Shown: positions 1-9,791 of the stretch, piece after piece | How positions within the stretch are numbered: position 1 is the stretch's first letter | Layout of the letters: each line of letters begins with the position of its first letter | Assembly: GCF_002505485.1 (NCBI RefSeq) | Contig: NZ_DAVG01000080.1 | Location: 42,419-106,418, forward strand | DNA length: 64,000 nt | Reading direction: 5' to 3' | Source: Methanosarcina sp. UBA5 | GTDB taxonomy: Archaea > Halobacteriota > Methanosarcinia > Methanosarcinales > Methanosarcinaceae | Made by a program: the position numbers and the translations under genes | The notes under the pieces: generated by a model | Told to the model about the DNA's origin: nothing | The model's database searches: none | What the model saw: only the letters and a program-made list of their open reading frames with translations

Positions 1-855
1 GCCGGAATCTCGGATGTAGACCAGAAGCGTGTTGAAGCAATGGCTACGCAATTCAAGACAAAAGCCTTTACAGATTATAAGAAAATGTTTGCCGAAGGGC
101 TTGATGCGGTAAGTGTGGTTGTGCCCACCAAGCTGCATAAGCAGGTCGTACTTGATGCCCTTGAAGCAGGGATACATGTCCTTGTAGAAAAGCCGATTGC
201 AGATACGACTGAAAACGCGGACCTGATGATAGCAGCCGCAAAAAAGGCGGGAAAAATTCTTATGGTTGGGCACATTGAGCGCTTTAACCCTGCGGTCATA
301 AAGCTCAAAGAGATTATAAATTCAGGCACCCTGGGAAAGATAGTCTCAATCTCAACCAAACGAGTCGGACCCTATAACCCGAGGATCAGGGACGTAGGAG
401 TAATCCTGGATATTGGTGTCCATGACATAGACGTAATCTCATACCTTTACGGTAAGAGAATAAACAGTGTTTATGCAATTGCAGGTGCCGACATTCACTC
501 GTTTGAAGATCACGCCTCAATTATCCTGCGTATGGACCATAATTTTGCAGGAGTTGTGGAAACAAACTGGCTGACTCCACACAAAGTAAGGCAGCTGACA
601 GCAATAGGAGTTAAGGGTGTTGCCTATTTGGACTACATTAATCAGACAGTACAGTTACATGATAACGAATGGATAAGAAAAGCCAAAGTAGAACATAGTG
701 AGCCACTGAAAAACGAACTTACCTATTTCGTAGATTGTGCTGCGACGGGTAAAAACCCTAACCCCTCCGGAGAAGATGGAAAACATGCCCTTGAAGTGGC
801 AATGGCGGCCATAAAGTCCTACGAGGAAGAAAGATTAATTGAAGTAGGACAATAA
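1..855 (+). CDS. Gfo/Idh/MocA family oxidoreductase, 5' partial
   Basis: The frame is open from the first base, so the N-terminus with the usual GxGxxG nucleotide-binding loop lies outside the window; about 284 residues remain. The family motif EKP sits near visible residue 63 and a GVHDIDV segment, typical of the substrate/catalytic region, follows. Family members are NAD(P)-dependent sugar dehydrogenases; in archaeal surface-glycan clusters they often act on UDP-N-acetyl-hexosamines. The next gene, 95 bases on, is a nucleotide-sugar dehydrogenase on the same strand, so a shared role in making an activated sugar acid or amino sugar is inferred. Exact substrate unknown. Confidence 0.88.
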   Translation, partial: AGISDVDQKRVEAMATQFKTKAFTDYKKMFAEGLDAVSVVVPTKLHKQVVLDALEAGIHVLVEKPIADTTENADLMIAAAKKAGKILMVGHIERFNPAVIKLKEIINSGTLGKIVSISTKRVGPYNPRIRDVGVILDIGVHDIDVISYLYGKRINSVYAIAGADIHSFEDHASIILRMDHNFAGVVETNWLTPHKVRQLTAIGVKGVAYLDYINQTVQLHDNEWIRKAKVEHSEPLKNELTYFVDCAATGKNPNPSGEDGKHALEVAMAAIKSYEEERLIEVGQ

Positions 856-950
856 ACCGGAAAAAGCTCTGAAGAAGTAATATCTTAAAAACTTTAAAAC
901 TAGAAAAGATTTTGAGAAAATCTGAAAAAACAATTTGGAAAGTGGTGAAT

Positions 951-2384
951 ATGAGTAAATTAGAAAAACTTATCGAGGAAAGAGGCCCAATCAAAAAGAT
1001 AGGAGTACTCGGAATGGGCTATGTAGGTATTCCTTCAGCCGTTCTTTTCGCAGATGCCCCTTGTTTCAATAAAGTTCTCGGCTTCCAGCGCAACTCAAAG
1101 AGTTCAAGTTACAAAATCGATATGCTCAACCGTGGAGAAAGTCCTCTCAAAGGAGAAGAACCAGGCCTTGAAGACCTTATTAGCAAAGTTGTGAAAGCCG
1201 GCAAGTTCAAGTGCACTCCCGATTTCTCAAGAATATCAGAACTTGATGCCGTCACGCTTGCAATCCAAACTCCTTTTGCAAATCCCAAAGATCTGGAACC
1301 TGACTTTTCCGCACTTACTGAAGGTATAAGAAACGTAGGAAAATTCCTGAAACCAGGAATGCTCGTAGTCCTTGAGTCCACAATCACCCCTGGCACAACC
1401 GAAGGTATGGCAAAACAGATTCTTGAAGAAGAGTCAGGCCTGAAAGCAGGAGAGGATTTTGCCCTTGCCCATGCCCCTGAAAGAGTAATGGTAGGCAGGC
1501 TTTTGAAGAATATCAGGGAACATGACAGGATCGTGGGCGGTATCAATGAAGCAAGTACCAGGCGGGCTATTGAGCTCTATTCTCCTGTATTGACTGTGGG
1601 GAAAGTAATTCCTATGAGTGCAACTGCAGCCGAGGTTACAAAAACTGCAGAGAATACTTTCCGCGACCTCCAGATCGCAGCAATCAACCAGCTTGCCCTT
1701 TACTGTGAAGCCATGCGCATAAACGTGTATGATGTCCGGACTGGAGTGGACAGTCTAAAAGGAGAAGGTATTACAAGAGCGGTACTCTGGCCAGGGGCAG
1801 GCGTTGGAGGTCACTGCCTTACTAAGGACACGTACCACCTGGAAAGAGGAGTTAAGATAGGAAACGGGCAGCTTGACTATCCGGAAGGTGCAGATTCAAT
1901 CTACGTACTCGCAAGAAAAGTCAATGATTTCATGCCTGTCCATATGTACAACCTGACTGTTGCAGCCCTTGAAAGGATTGGAAAGGAGATGAAAGGATCA
2001 AAGATTGCAATGCTTGGCTGGGCTTTCATTCGGGACTCGGACGATGCGAGGAACACACCTTCAGAACCTTACAGAGACCTCTGCCTTAAGGCAAGTGCGA
2101 CAGTTACGGTACACGACCCTTATGTTGTGAACTACCCAGGAATTAAAATTTCAGATAATCTTGAAAATGTTATCAGGGATGCAGATGCTGTGGTTGTTCT
2201 TGCAGGGCACAGCGCATACCTTAGTCTAAAGGCTGATTGGGTAAAGGAAGTTACAGGTAAGGCGAACCCAGTTATTGTGGACGGAAGAAATGTAATTGAA
2301 CCGGATGAGTTTATTGGCAAGGGATTTGTCTATAAGGGGATTGGGAGGGGCGATAAGAACGAACATGTAATAGTTCGAACATAA
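951..2384 (+). CDS. UDP-sugar 6-dehydrogenase (UDP-ManNAc/UDP-GlcNAc type)
   Basis: A 477-residue enzyme with an N-terminal Rossmann loop GMGYVG and the catalytic cysteine in GGHCLTKD at about residue 289, as in UDP-N-acetyl-mannosamine dehydrogenases of the WecC class; the C-terminal UDP-binding domain follows. It oxidises the C6 hydroxyl of a UDP-sugar to a uronate using two NAD+. The frame also has an upstream TTG at 912, but ATG 951 is preceded by GGTG at a suitable distance and gives the normal family N-terminus. It probably feeds uronic acids into surface glycan or S-layer N-glycan synthesis with its neighbours. The precise hexosamine cannot be told from sequence alone. Confidence 0.9.
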   Translation: MSKLEKLIEERGPIKKIGVLGMGYVGIPSAVLFADAPCFNKVLGFQRNSKSSSYKIDMLNRGESPLKGEEPGLEDLISKVVKAGKFKCTPDFSRISELDAVTLAIQTPFANPKDLEPDFSALTEGIRNVGKFLKPGMLVVLESTITPGTTEGMAKQILEEESGLKAGEDFALAHAPERVMVGRLLKNIREHDRIVGGINEASTRRAIELYSPVLTVGKVIPMSATAAEVTKTAENTFRDLQIAAINQLALYCEAMRINVYDVRTGVDSLKGEGITRAVLWPGAGVGGHCLTKDTYHLERGVKIGNGQLDYPEGADSIYVLARKVNDFMPVHMYNLTVAALERIGKEMKGSKIAMLGWAFIRDSDDARNTPSEPYRDLCLKASATVTVHDPYVVNYPGIKISDNLENVIRDADAVVVLAGHSAYLSLKADWVKEVTGKANPVIVDGRNVIEPDEFIGKGFVYKGIGRGDKNEHVIVRT

Positions 2385-2438
2385 ACTCTCTCTGAAAGAT
2401 TAGTTCAGTCTTTCGAATCTGGGAAAAGGGGCGAAAAA

Positions 2439-3485
2439 ATGATCGAAAAACTAAAACTAAACGAGGAACTCTGGGATCTGTTTAGCAAAAAAGAGGAATA
2501 CAATCTGACCTTTTCTGACCAGTACGATAGATTTCCTTACTATTTAAGCCGCCAGAGGAATGTTTTTGACCCCAGTATTTCTAGATTTCTGGTAGAAAAC
2601 GGGTTACATCCTGAGTATCCAGACGGGAAAAAATTCGCGGTTTGCCTTACTCATGATATTGATGTGGTATATCCGGAAAAGCTCTATCCTATCATTGGAA
2701 CTGCCAAAGCCTTTGTTAAAGGGAATATAAGGGATGCTATAAAGACACCTTTTTGCAGAATTAACAAGAAGTGGAACCCTTACTGGAACTTTAGAGAAAT
2801 AATGGAGCTGGAAGCAAAATATAATGCAAAATCCAGCTTTTATTTTCTTGCCTTGAGGCCTGGAGAGAAAGACTTCAACTATGAAATTGAGGATCTTGAA
2901 GCCGAATTGAAGTTTATATCCTCTCATGGGTGGGAAGTCGGATTGCATGGAGGGCACAAATCTTACAGTAACTTGGAAGATATAAAGGAAAAAAAACAGA
3001 GACTTGAAAAAGTATTAGGCAAAGAAATTATAGGATACAGGAATCATTATTTAAGGTTTAAAGTACCGGATACATGGGAACTGTTAAGCAAAGCAAACTT
3101 TAAATATGACACAACATTCGGGTATCCGGATTGTGCCGGCTTTAGAAATGGTATGTGCCATCCTTTCAGGCCTTACAATATAAGCACCGGAAAACAGATC
3201 GATATCATTGAGCTTCCTCTCATAGTTATGGATCGGACTTTATTAAGAGATTACATGCGACTTGACGTTAAAAAGGCATGGAAGCTCATAAAAAGCCTTA
3301 CAAATAAGGTTGAACAGTATAACGGTGTAATCACAATTCTGTGGCACAACAATACATCAATTGAAGGAGAAGGTCTTAAATATTACGAGAAATTCCTCAA
3401 ATATGTTTCCGACAAAAAAGCCTGGATTGCAAGCGGAGAGGAAATATACAATTGGTGGTCTACTAACATTGAACCAAGAGAGTGA
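2439..3485 (+). CDS. Polysaccharide deacetylase-like protein
   Basis: A 348-residue soluble protein with features of the NodB/polysaccharide deacetylase fold: THDID near residue 71 (metal-binding Asp/His motif), an HGGHKSY segment around residue 170 matching the second metal motif, and a late WHNN segment. Family members remove acetyl groups from N-acetylated sugars. No signal peptide or membrane segment is seen, so it would act on cytoplasmic glycan or lipid-linked sugar precursors. It lies 54 bases after the UDP-sugar dehydrogenase in the same direction, probably in one transcript. Start ATG follows a GGGGCG purine-rich stretch. Activity is inferred from motifs only. Confidence 0.75.
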   Translation: MIEKLKLNEELWDLFSKKEEYNLTFSDQYDRFPYYLSRQRNVFDPSISRFLVENGLHPEYPDGKKFAVCLTHDIDVVYPEKLYPIIGTAKAFVKGNIRDAIKTPFCRINKKWNPYWNFREIMELEAKYNAKSSFYFLALRPGEKDFNYEIEDLEAELKFISSHGWEVGLHGGHKSYSNLEDIKEKKQRLEKVLGKEIIGYRNHYLRFKVPDTWELLSKANFKYDTTFGYPDCAGFRNGMCHPFRPYNISTGKQIDIIELPLIVMDRTLLRDYMRLDVKKAWKLIKSLTNKVEQYNGVITILWHNNTSIEGEGLKYYEKFLKYVSDKKAWIASGEEIYNWWSTNIEPRE

Positions 3486-4024
3486 AAAAGTATCTCGGCA
3501 CGGAGAATATTCCGCTGATAATTACCAGCGACACTAAAATAAACTAAGTTTTTCTTTAGGAATAAGACATATAATCAAATCAATAACATTAATCAACACC
3601 ACAGATAGGTTGGTTAATAAACTTTTTTTATATTTGTGTGAAGTTTTTAAAGTAGAAAAGAGATTAATTCCAGTTTAGGGAGACTTAGTTAGTTTAAAAT
3701 AACAATAACATTCTGTTCAAATTCTGCTCATAAATGACACTCCTTTTCAGAACCCATAAAGACCCATGGCAAAGCAATGTTAAGGAGAAGTGAAAATAGG
3801 TCAAATTATCTCAGTTATTATAGTGTATATAAAGTAAGGAAGAAGACAAATATATTTCAAGAAGGTTTATTTATAGGGGGGCTTAGAAGGGGAAAAGTCA
3901 GATCTCCAACATCAGTTTGAAAATTTCATCCCCCAGAAACTGAGTTTTCACCATAAAAACAGCTTGAAAAACCAGGAATATATGGAGCTTAGCTCTTAAG
4001 GAAACTTCATTTAAGGTACTTGAT
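3486..4024. other. AT-rich intergenic region before the flippase gene
   Basis: This 539-base stretch has no convincing gene. A TATA-like element (GTATATAAAG, about 3825-3834) lies roughly 190 bases before the flippase start and could drive it, which would give a long leader. Confidence 0.5.
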
Positions 4025-5518
4025 ATGGATGAGACAACAGCAGATGCATTAGAGAAACGATCTGATAACAGTAAGAAGAAAAGCTTTGCTTTCGATGTGC
4101 TGACACTCGCAGGAGGAACAACCTTTGCTCAAATCCTCACAATTCTATCTGCTCCTGTGTTAACCCGCCTTTATGGGCCTGAGGATTTCGGAATATGGGC
4201 TTTATACATTTCTATTACCAGTATAATTAGTGTCATCGCGTGTATGAGGTACGAATACTCCATAATGCTGCCTGAATCGGATAAAGAGGCTGTAAATTTG
4301 TTAGGGTTGAGTTTTCTGGCAGTACTGTTTGTAGGTGGTTTAACCTTCCCAATCATATGGTATTTTAAAGAGCCTATAGTTAATATTCTGAATTCTCAGC
4401 AGATAGGAGACTATCTCTGGCTTGTACCTCCTTTTATTTTTGTGAATGGGTTATTTCTTGCACTGAATAGCTGGAATTCAAGAACAAAACTTTTTAAAAG
4501 GCTTTCCCTTTCAAGAGTCTTCAGTTCGGTCTCGAGTACTGCAACACAGATAGGCCTAGGGTTTATAGAAAAAATTGGGGCAGGCGGGTTGATAGTTGGA
4601 AGCCTTGCCGGTCAATTTATTGCAACATTTGTGCTTGGAGGACAGATCTGGAGAGATGATAAGAAACTAATTGTGAAAAGCCTGAGCTGGGAAAAAATCT
4701 ATGAGGGGTTTAAGAAGTACCACAAATTTTCACTTGTAGATACCGGGGCTGCCCTCATGAACTCAATCTCCTGGCAGCTTCCTGCTTTCCTTCTTTCGGC
4801 TTTCTTCACGCCTGTGGTGGTAGGTTTCTATTCCCTCGGTTTTCGCCTCCTGCAGCTGCCAATGAGTTTTATTGGAGGTTCGATTTCACAGGTATTCTTC
4901 CAGAGAGCTTCAAGAGCTTTCTCCGAGGGTACTCTTCCGACCCTTGTTGAAAATGTGTTCAAAATGCTTGTGGTTATAGGCATGTTCCCGATACTTATCC
5001 TGACAATTGTCGGCAGCGATGTCTTTACTGTTATTTTCGGACAAGCCTGGGCAGAAGCAGGCGTCTACGCCCAGATTCTTAGCCTCTGGGCTTTTGTATG
5101 GTTTATCTCCTCCCCATTAACTGCTATATACGTAGTAGTAAAAAAATATCACTTCGGTTTTCATTATAATTTTTTCAACCTAATCACACGCCTCCTTTCC
5201 CTTACAATAGGCGGCTTGCTTGGAAGTGCACGTACAGCACTTATTCTTTTTTCAATATCAGGAATTGCGGTATATGGTTACCTTTGCCTGAAGATGATGT
5301 CCTATTCCGGAGTTAAAGCTTCAAGAGCCCTGAAAATCGTATTCTCAAATTTTATTCTTTTTGTGCCTGCAGGAATTGTCGTTATTGCCCTGAAAACAGC
5401 AGAAATAAATCAGATTCTGCTTGTTGTCTTTTCCGGCATAATAATCGGCATTTATTACCTTTATATTTTGAAAACCGATAAACAAATAAAAAAAATGATA
5501 AGAGAATTTCGAGCCTGA
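4025..5518 (+). CDS. Oligosaccharide flippase family membrane protein (Wzx-like)
   Basis: A 497-residue polytopic membrane protein of the MATE/MOP superfamily. After a charged N-terminus come about 12 to 14 hydrophobic segments, with the typical PVLTRLYGPEDFGIWALY start of the polysaccharide biosynthesis flippases (residues about 47-64). Such proteins move lipid-linked oligosaccharides across the cytoplasmic membrane for surface polysaccharide or S-layer glycan assembly. Placement between sugar-nucleotide enzymes and a GT2 glycosyltransferase fits. The C-terminus is lysine-rich and cytoplasmic. The transported lipid-linked glycan is unknown. Confidence 0.9.
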   Translation: MDETTADALEKRSDNSKKKSFAFDVLTLAGGTTFAQILTILSAPVLTRLYGPEDFGIWALYISITSIISVIACMRYEYSIMLPESDKEAVNLLGLSFLAVLFVGGLTFPIIWYFKEPIVNILNSQQIGDYLWLVPPFIFVNGLFLALNSWNSRTKLFKRLSLSRVFSSVSSTATQIGLGFIEKIGAGGLIVGSLAGQFIATFVLGGQIWRDDKKLIVKSLSWEKIYEGFKKYHKFSLVDTGAALMNSISWQLPAFLLSAFFTPVVVGFYSLGFRLLQLPMSFIGGSISQVFFQRASRAFSEGTLPTLVENVFKMLVVIGMFPILILTIVGSDVFTVIFGQAWAEAGVYAQILSLWAFVWFISSPLTAIYVVVKKYHFGFHYNFFNLITRLLSLTIGGLLGSARTALILFSISGIAVYGYLCLKMMSYSGVKASRALKIVFSNFILFVPAGIVVIALKTAEINQILLVVFSGIIIGIYYLYILKTDKQIKKMIREFRA

Positions 5519-5697
5519 TGTGGTGGATCCTCAACTTGGAGACAGTCAGTTTCACTCGCTTCTTCTGTTCAAGCGGACCAAAGAGAACTAACTCTTTTAC
5601 TTCCCACATTGTTAAAAGCGGCTCCCTTATCCATTTTTTCGTTATAACAGGCTCTTCTTGACGATTTCCCCAGAATATGCTCCTAAATAATTGTGCA

Positions 5698-6663
5698 TTA
5701 TGTAGTTTCAGTTTGGGCCACCTCTATAAGGGAATGCATTACAATTCCTCTCACTGTCATATACACTCCGGCAATAGATAGAAAAACCATCAGAAATATA
5801 GACCAGAAATGAAGACTTTCTATTCCAAGGAAGGATGCTTCAAGAAATTTCAAACCCATGTAGAAACCGCATGTAGCAAGGGCAAAACCTGGCACTGCAT
5901 AGAAGTACAGCTGCTTATTGACCTCTATATCCCTGACTACAGTTTTCAGGACTCCAAGAACATACTTTATTGGAGCTTGTACAGGATCTTCAAAGTTGTA
6001 ATGTGTACCTATTTCGACTTTTTTCATGCGGAGGCCGGATTTACCTGCATCTGCAAGCATTTCGCTTTCTATTTCCAGGTCTTGGGCATCGAAGTGGATA
6101 GTATCTTTTGTAGAGGCTGCAAAGGCGCTAAAAGTAATCTGAGAATCTCTAATTTTGCCCGATTTTTTATTGGCGAATCTGCCCAAAATCGTCTGCCCAA
6201 CACGGCGGTAAATAGGAGCACCCTCACTCATGCTGTTTAAATACCGAGCCCCGTGAACCACATCTGCACCTCCTGTTATTATCGGATCAATGAGCCTAGG
6301 GATGTCATCAGGGTTATGATGACCTCTTGAGTCCATTGTCACAATTATATCAGCGCCTAGATGAACTGCAGCTTTAAAACCTGTTTCGAGAGAAGCACCT
6401 TTTCCCCTATTAGTCTTGTTTATAATTACTTCAGCCCCGGCTTTTTTTGCTATCTCGGCTGTTTTATCTAAACTGGCATCATCAACTACAATCACTCTAT
6501 CAGCATAGAGTCTCGTGAGAAGGATAATGCTTCCTATAGACGTTTCTTCATTGTAGGCAGAAAGAACCACTGTGACATTTTTAGAGGCTCTGCTTATGGT
6601 ACATTTATTTATTTTATTTATTATGGGCTCTGTGCTATTTCCCATAAGTAGCTGATCACTCAT
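5698..6663 (-). CDS. GT2 glycosyltransferase, dolichyl-phosphate-sugar synthase-like, altered DxD
   Basis: A 321-residue protein: GT-A domain (about residues 27-230) with AYNEE and VDDAS motifs, followed by two hydrophobic segments near residues 250-310. The fold matches archaeal dolichyl-phosphate hexose synthases (AglJ and DPM1-like), which load a sugar from a nucleotide onto a lipid carrier for N-glycosylation. Oddly, where relatives read D-x-D-G-Q-H, this protein reads DSRGHH, so the second metal-binding aspartate is replaced; a later DSQSGFRA-like block reads DSQITFSA. It could be inactive, use another metal ligand, or have changed specificity. The start is preceded by AGGGGG. It is convergent with the flippase gene. 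Confidence 0.85.
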   Translation of the reverse strand: MSDQLLMGNSTEPIINKINKCTISRASKNVTVVLSAYNEETSIGSIILLTRLYADRVIVVDDASLDKTAEIAKKAGAEVIINKTNRGKGASLETGFKAAVHLGADIIVTMDSRGHHNPDDIPRLIDPIITGGADVVHGARYLNSMSEGAPIYRRVGQTILGRFANKKSGKIRDSQITFSAFAASTKDTIHFDAQDLEIESEMLADAGKSGLRMKKVEIGTHYNFEDPVQAPIKYVLGVLKTVVRDIEVNKQLYFYAVPGFALATCGFYMGLKFLEASFLGIESLHFWSIFLMVFLSIAGVYMTVRGIVMHSLIEVAQTETT

Positions 6664-7521
6664 TCTTTATAACCCCCTTGTGTAGCTACGCATATATTTA
6701 GAGTAAGTTTAGGTATGAAAATCCTTAAAGTTGTTAAATCTGGAAGAGATTAGATCTTTTTTAACGCTACCACAATATTAGTTTTTTAAAGTGAAATCTG
6801 GAAAATACATATATAAATTTATTGATAGTTCAACTTTGGTAAAATAAGGTATAATATGTATCGATATGCTGCGACTCTATACAATAACAGATATAAAATT
6901 GGATAATTGAAATATTGGCTGTTGAAAATCTGTATTAACTAAAAGATTATAAAAAATATAAATAAATGGATAGAAAAGTATACTTGAAAATCAATATTAC
7001 GGAAATTCAGACCTTCAGGATTTGAGTCCCGCAAAGTTATGATCTCCTTGAGAATTTTTTTAGAAATACTATAAGTCTTAAAACTATATTACTCCTGCTC
7101 ACCACTTGCCGCAATTTTTAAGATTTAAGAATAAGAAATGACGAAAATTATAAGAGATAAGACAAATTACGGAGCTTGTTTTAGCTGGAGTAGAAGAGAG
7201 TTATTAAAAGTGAAGCAGCATCAAAAATGTTTTATGTAAAATAATTAAGCTATCTAATTAGAAAGGTATAAGCCAGAGAAGTTGAGAAAAAGATTTAGGA
7301 AAAGAAATAAAAGGGAAGCTGTAAATAAAGAGGAAAGTGCATGTAGTAGAATGGCAGATAACTGGAATGGATAGAAAAAGATGGGCACAAAAATTAGAGA
7401 AAAATCTGAGTATCCCATGTTCTGGAAAAAAAGATCGAAAGAATAAAATGGATTAGAAAAATACTTACTCATCTAAAAGAAACTAAAAAATATAATTTTG
7501 ATTATAAGCTGGATGACCTGC
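6664..7521. other. AT-rich intergenic region, no gene recognised
   Basis: About 860 bases, very AT-rich, between the divergent GT2 and DUF1616 genes. A hydrophobic minus-strand frame at 7254-7472 looks like the complement of purine-rich DNA rather than a gene. Promoters for both neighbours presumably lie here, but no single element stands out. Confidence 0.5.
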
Positions 7522-8418
7522 ATGACTGGAAAAAAAATTCCCTCAGATCTGTTTATTGTTATGGGGCTCGTGCTCCTAACAGATATCTTTGTGCTCACTC
7601 CCGGAATAAATGAAACAATGTTCCGGAATATACTTGGGCTGCCTCTTGTGCTGTTTCTACCAGGATATGCTCTGATTGCAGCACTTTTTCCTGCAAAATC
7701 TGATCTTGACGGGATTGAAAGGGTGGCTCTCTCTTTCGGGCTGAGTATTGCGGTTGTGCCATTAATAGGCCTTGGTCTTAATTATACTCCGTGGGGAATC
7801 AGGCTTCTGCCAATTCTCACAAGCCTGTCCGTTTTCACCTTTATCATGTGTGGGCTTGCATATCTGAGACGGGCAAGTCTCCCAGACATCGAAACTTTTG
7901 ATATCTCCTTCAGAGCAGCAGCACTTTCACTCAAAGCCGAGGTTATGGAAAACTCAGAGTCAAGACTGGATAGAGCTCTCACGGTTTTCCTGATTATTTC
8001 CATTCTCCTGTCTGTAGCAACCCTGGCTTATGTGATTGTGAGCCCAAAAGAAGGAGAACATTTTACAGAGTTTTATCTTCTTGGATCTGAAGGAAAAGCA
8101 GACAATTATACTACAAATTACACGCTCGGACAAAGTGGAACCGTAATAGTTGGAGTTGTAAACCATGAATACAGGCCTGTAAATTATACAATGGAAATAA
8201 AGCTTGAAAATAAATCACTGTCCCTTCCGGAAAATGTGAAGTATATCAATCTTGCCCATAACGAAACCTGGGAAGAACCGGTTACTATTATGCCTCCCTT
8301 TGAGGGAAAGAACATGAAGCTTCAGTTCCTGCTCTTTAATGATACTGAGAAAAGTGTGCCTTATAGAGACCTTCATCTGTGGATAAATGTAAATGCAACG
8401 AAACAACTGGAAACTTGA
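7522..8418 (+). CDS. DUF1616 membrane protein, copy 1
   Basis: A 298-residue protein with about four hydrophobic segments in the first 180 residues, including LVLFLPGYALIAALFPAK and SFGLSIAVVPLIGLGLNY, then an extracytoplasmic-looking beta-rich domain with several N-x-T/S sites (residues about 180-295). The layout matches DUF1616, a family of unknown function. The start was set at ATG 7522 because it aligns exactly with the N-terminus of the paralog at 15883 (MTGKK against MAGNR) and GGATG lies just upstream; ATG 7513 and TTG 7498 are alternatives. Its paralog is coupled to a CPBP protease, as this one is to the gene at 8919. Confidence 0.85.
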   Translation: MTGKKIPSDLFIVMGLVLLTDIFVLTPGINETMFRNILGLPLVLFLPGYALIAALFPAKSDLDGIERVALSFGLSIAVVPLIGLGLNYTPWGIRLLPILTSLSVFTFIMCGLAYLRRASLPDIETFDISFRAAALSLKAEVMENSESRLDRALTVFLIISILLSVATLAYVIVSPKEGEHFTEFYLLGSEGKADNYTTNYTLGQSGTVIVGVVNHEYRPVNYTMEIKLENKSLSLPENVKYINLAHNETWEEPVTIMPPFEGKNMKLQFLLFNDTEKSVPYRDLHLWINVNATKQLET

Positions 8419-8918
8419 ATGTTAGACTAAAAAGGCAATTTAATAGGAAGAGCTTTTAAATTTTGAAGTAATACCCTCTGATGCAGGTTTTTAATCCACA
8501 TACCCTTCAGTTAAAAACCTGCAATTTAAGAGTTTCTGCTCATACTGTTTAATCATTAGCCTAAATCTTTTTTCTAAGAAAAATTTCACTTAATTATATA
8601 AAATTTTTTAATAATAATTTGAATAATAAAACTAAGACTTATCCTTGGAATCTTTACTTCTCGCGAGAGCTAATAAGAAAAGTTATTTAGATCTACCGAA
8701 AAACGCCGGTAAAAAACTCTATTTTTATAGATGTCTGAGAGCCTCATGATTAGGTTATTATTGAAGCGATGACTGGTGAAAAAACTTATATATACATAGT
8801 TTAATAGTTTAGACAGTTATCGGTGTGTACAATCGTTGATAACTCCCTATAAAAAACAAAATTATGGTCAAGGAGTATACAAATAGACCTAAAGTCGCCC
8901 ATTGAAAGGAGTTATTTC
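8419..8918. promoter_or_regulatory. Intergenic region with TATA box and inverted repeat before CPBP gene
   Basis: Between DUF1616 copy 1 and its CPBP partner there are 500 bases, whereas the second cassette has only 2. A TATA-like CTTATATATA lies near 8785-8794, and a perfect 7-base inverted repeat (AGTTATC at 8815-8821, GATAACT at 8838-8844) sits just downstream, around the expected transcription start. It may be an operator or a leader hairpin. A GAAAGGAG ribosome site precedes the 8919 start. Confidence 0.5.
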
Positions 8919-9791
8919 ATGCAAAAGTCAATTAACTCTCATAATTCGCTTAAAATCTGGAAAATAGCCGAAGCTGAAGAAGAAACTCAGAAGAGTTTGG
9001 AGCTCAAGAGACGTAGATTCCTTACTGCAATACCGATCCTGTGTATAGCCCTTGCCGAGATTTTAATGTTTTTGGGAAAAGTGGGAATTGCTATATGGAT
9101 ACATATTGGAATCATGGTTGCACTTTCTCTTTCCAACGTGTTCATAAAAGATTCTGAAGTTCAGAAAATCCACCAGGTATTGATCCTCCTCCCTCTCCTG
9201 AGACTTATAAATCTCTCAATGCCTGTCTTTTTTGAGACAACTCTTTATACATTTATTGTTATCTATGGTTCCCTGACAATCCCGATTGCATTTATAATTA
9301 TTCACCAGCGTTATTCTCTTGAGCAGATAGGGATCTCCATGAAGAATATAAAAACTTATATGGTTCTTTCAATCCCTTTAAGTTTGGTTCTTGGATTTGG
9401 AGAATACCTGACAATAAGAGCAGGATACTTGATTCCGGATCTCACTTTCGAAAACTTACTTAAACTAACTTTTATAATGGTTTTCTTCGTGGGCTTAGTT
9501 GAGGAGCTTACTTTCAGGTCAATCCTCCAGACCAGGCTTGAACAGACGTTAGGTATTCGTGAGTCACTGTTAATTACAACTCTCCTGTTTGGACTTATGC
9601 ACTCAGGATACGGCACCTTCTATGAAATATTATATACCGGATTTGTAGGATTCTTTATAGGACTGGCCTTCTACAAAACAAAAAGCCTGCCCTTTATTGT
9701 GGTCATGCACGGCTTTATCAATGTTTTTCTTTTCGGGATCCTGCCTCACTATATGACTGGTGGGGTAGGATTTTGCGGGATAGGATTTTAA
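8919..9791 (+). CDS. CPBP family intramembrane metalloprotease, copy 1
   Basis: A 290-residue polytopic membrane protein with a cytoplasmic charged N-terminus of about 40 residues and roughly eight hydrophobic segments. The three signatures of the CPBP (CAAX protease and bacteriocin-processing, Abi) family are present: EELTFR (EExxxR), FGLMH (FxxxH) and HGFIN (HxxxN). Family members cleave within membranes; archaeal substrates are mostly unknown. Start ATG follows AAGGAG at good spacing. Its paralog at 16767 is similar throughout and is likewise preceded by a DUF1616 gene, so the two proteins probably work together, perhaps on surface proteins. That role is inference. Confidence 0.9.
   Translation: MQKSINSHNSLKIWKIAEAEEETQKSLELKRRRFLTAIPILCIALAEILMFLGKVGIAIWIHIGIMVALSLSNVFIKDSEVQKIHQVLILLPLLRLINLSMPVFFETTLYTFIVIYGSLTIPIAFIIIHQRYSLEQIGISMKNIKTYMVLSIPLSLVLGFGEYLTIRAGYLIPDLTFENLLKLTFIMVFFVGLVEELTFRSILQTRLEQTLGIRESLLITTLLFGLMHSGYGTFYEILYTGFVGFFIGLAFYKTKSLPFIVVMHGFINVFLFGILPHYMTGGVGFCGIGF

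Noticed and set aside
7254..7472. Minus-strand hydrophobic 72-codon frame
   Set aside because: Phe/Leu-rich product mirrors a purine-rich plus strand; no ribosome site and no recognisable family.
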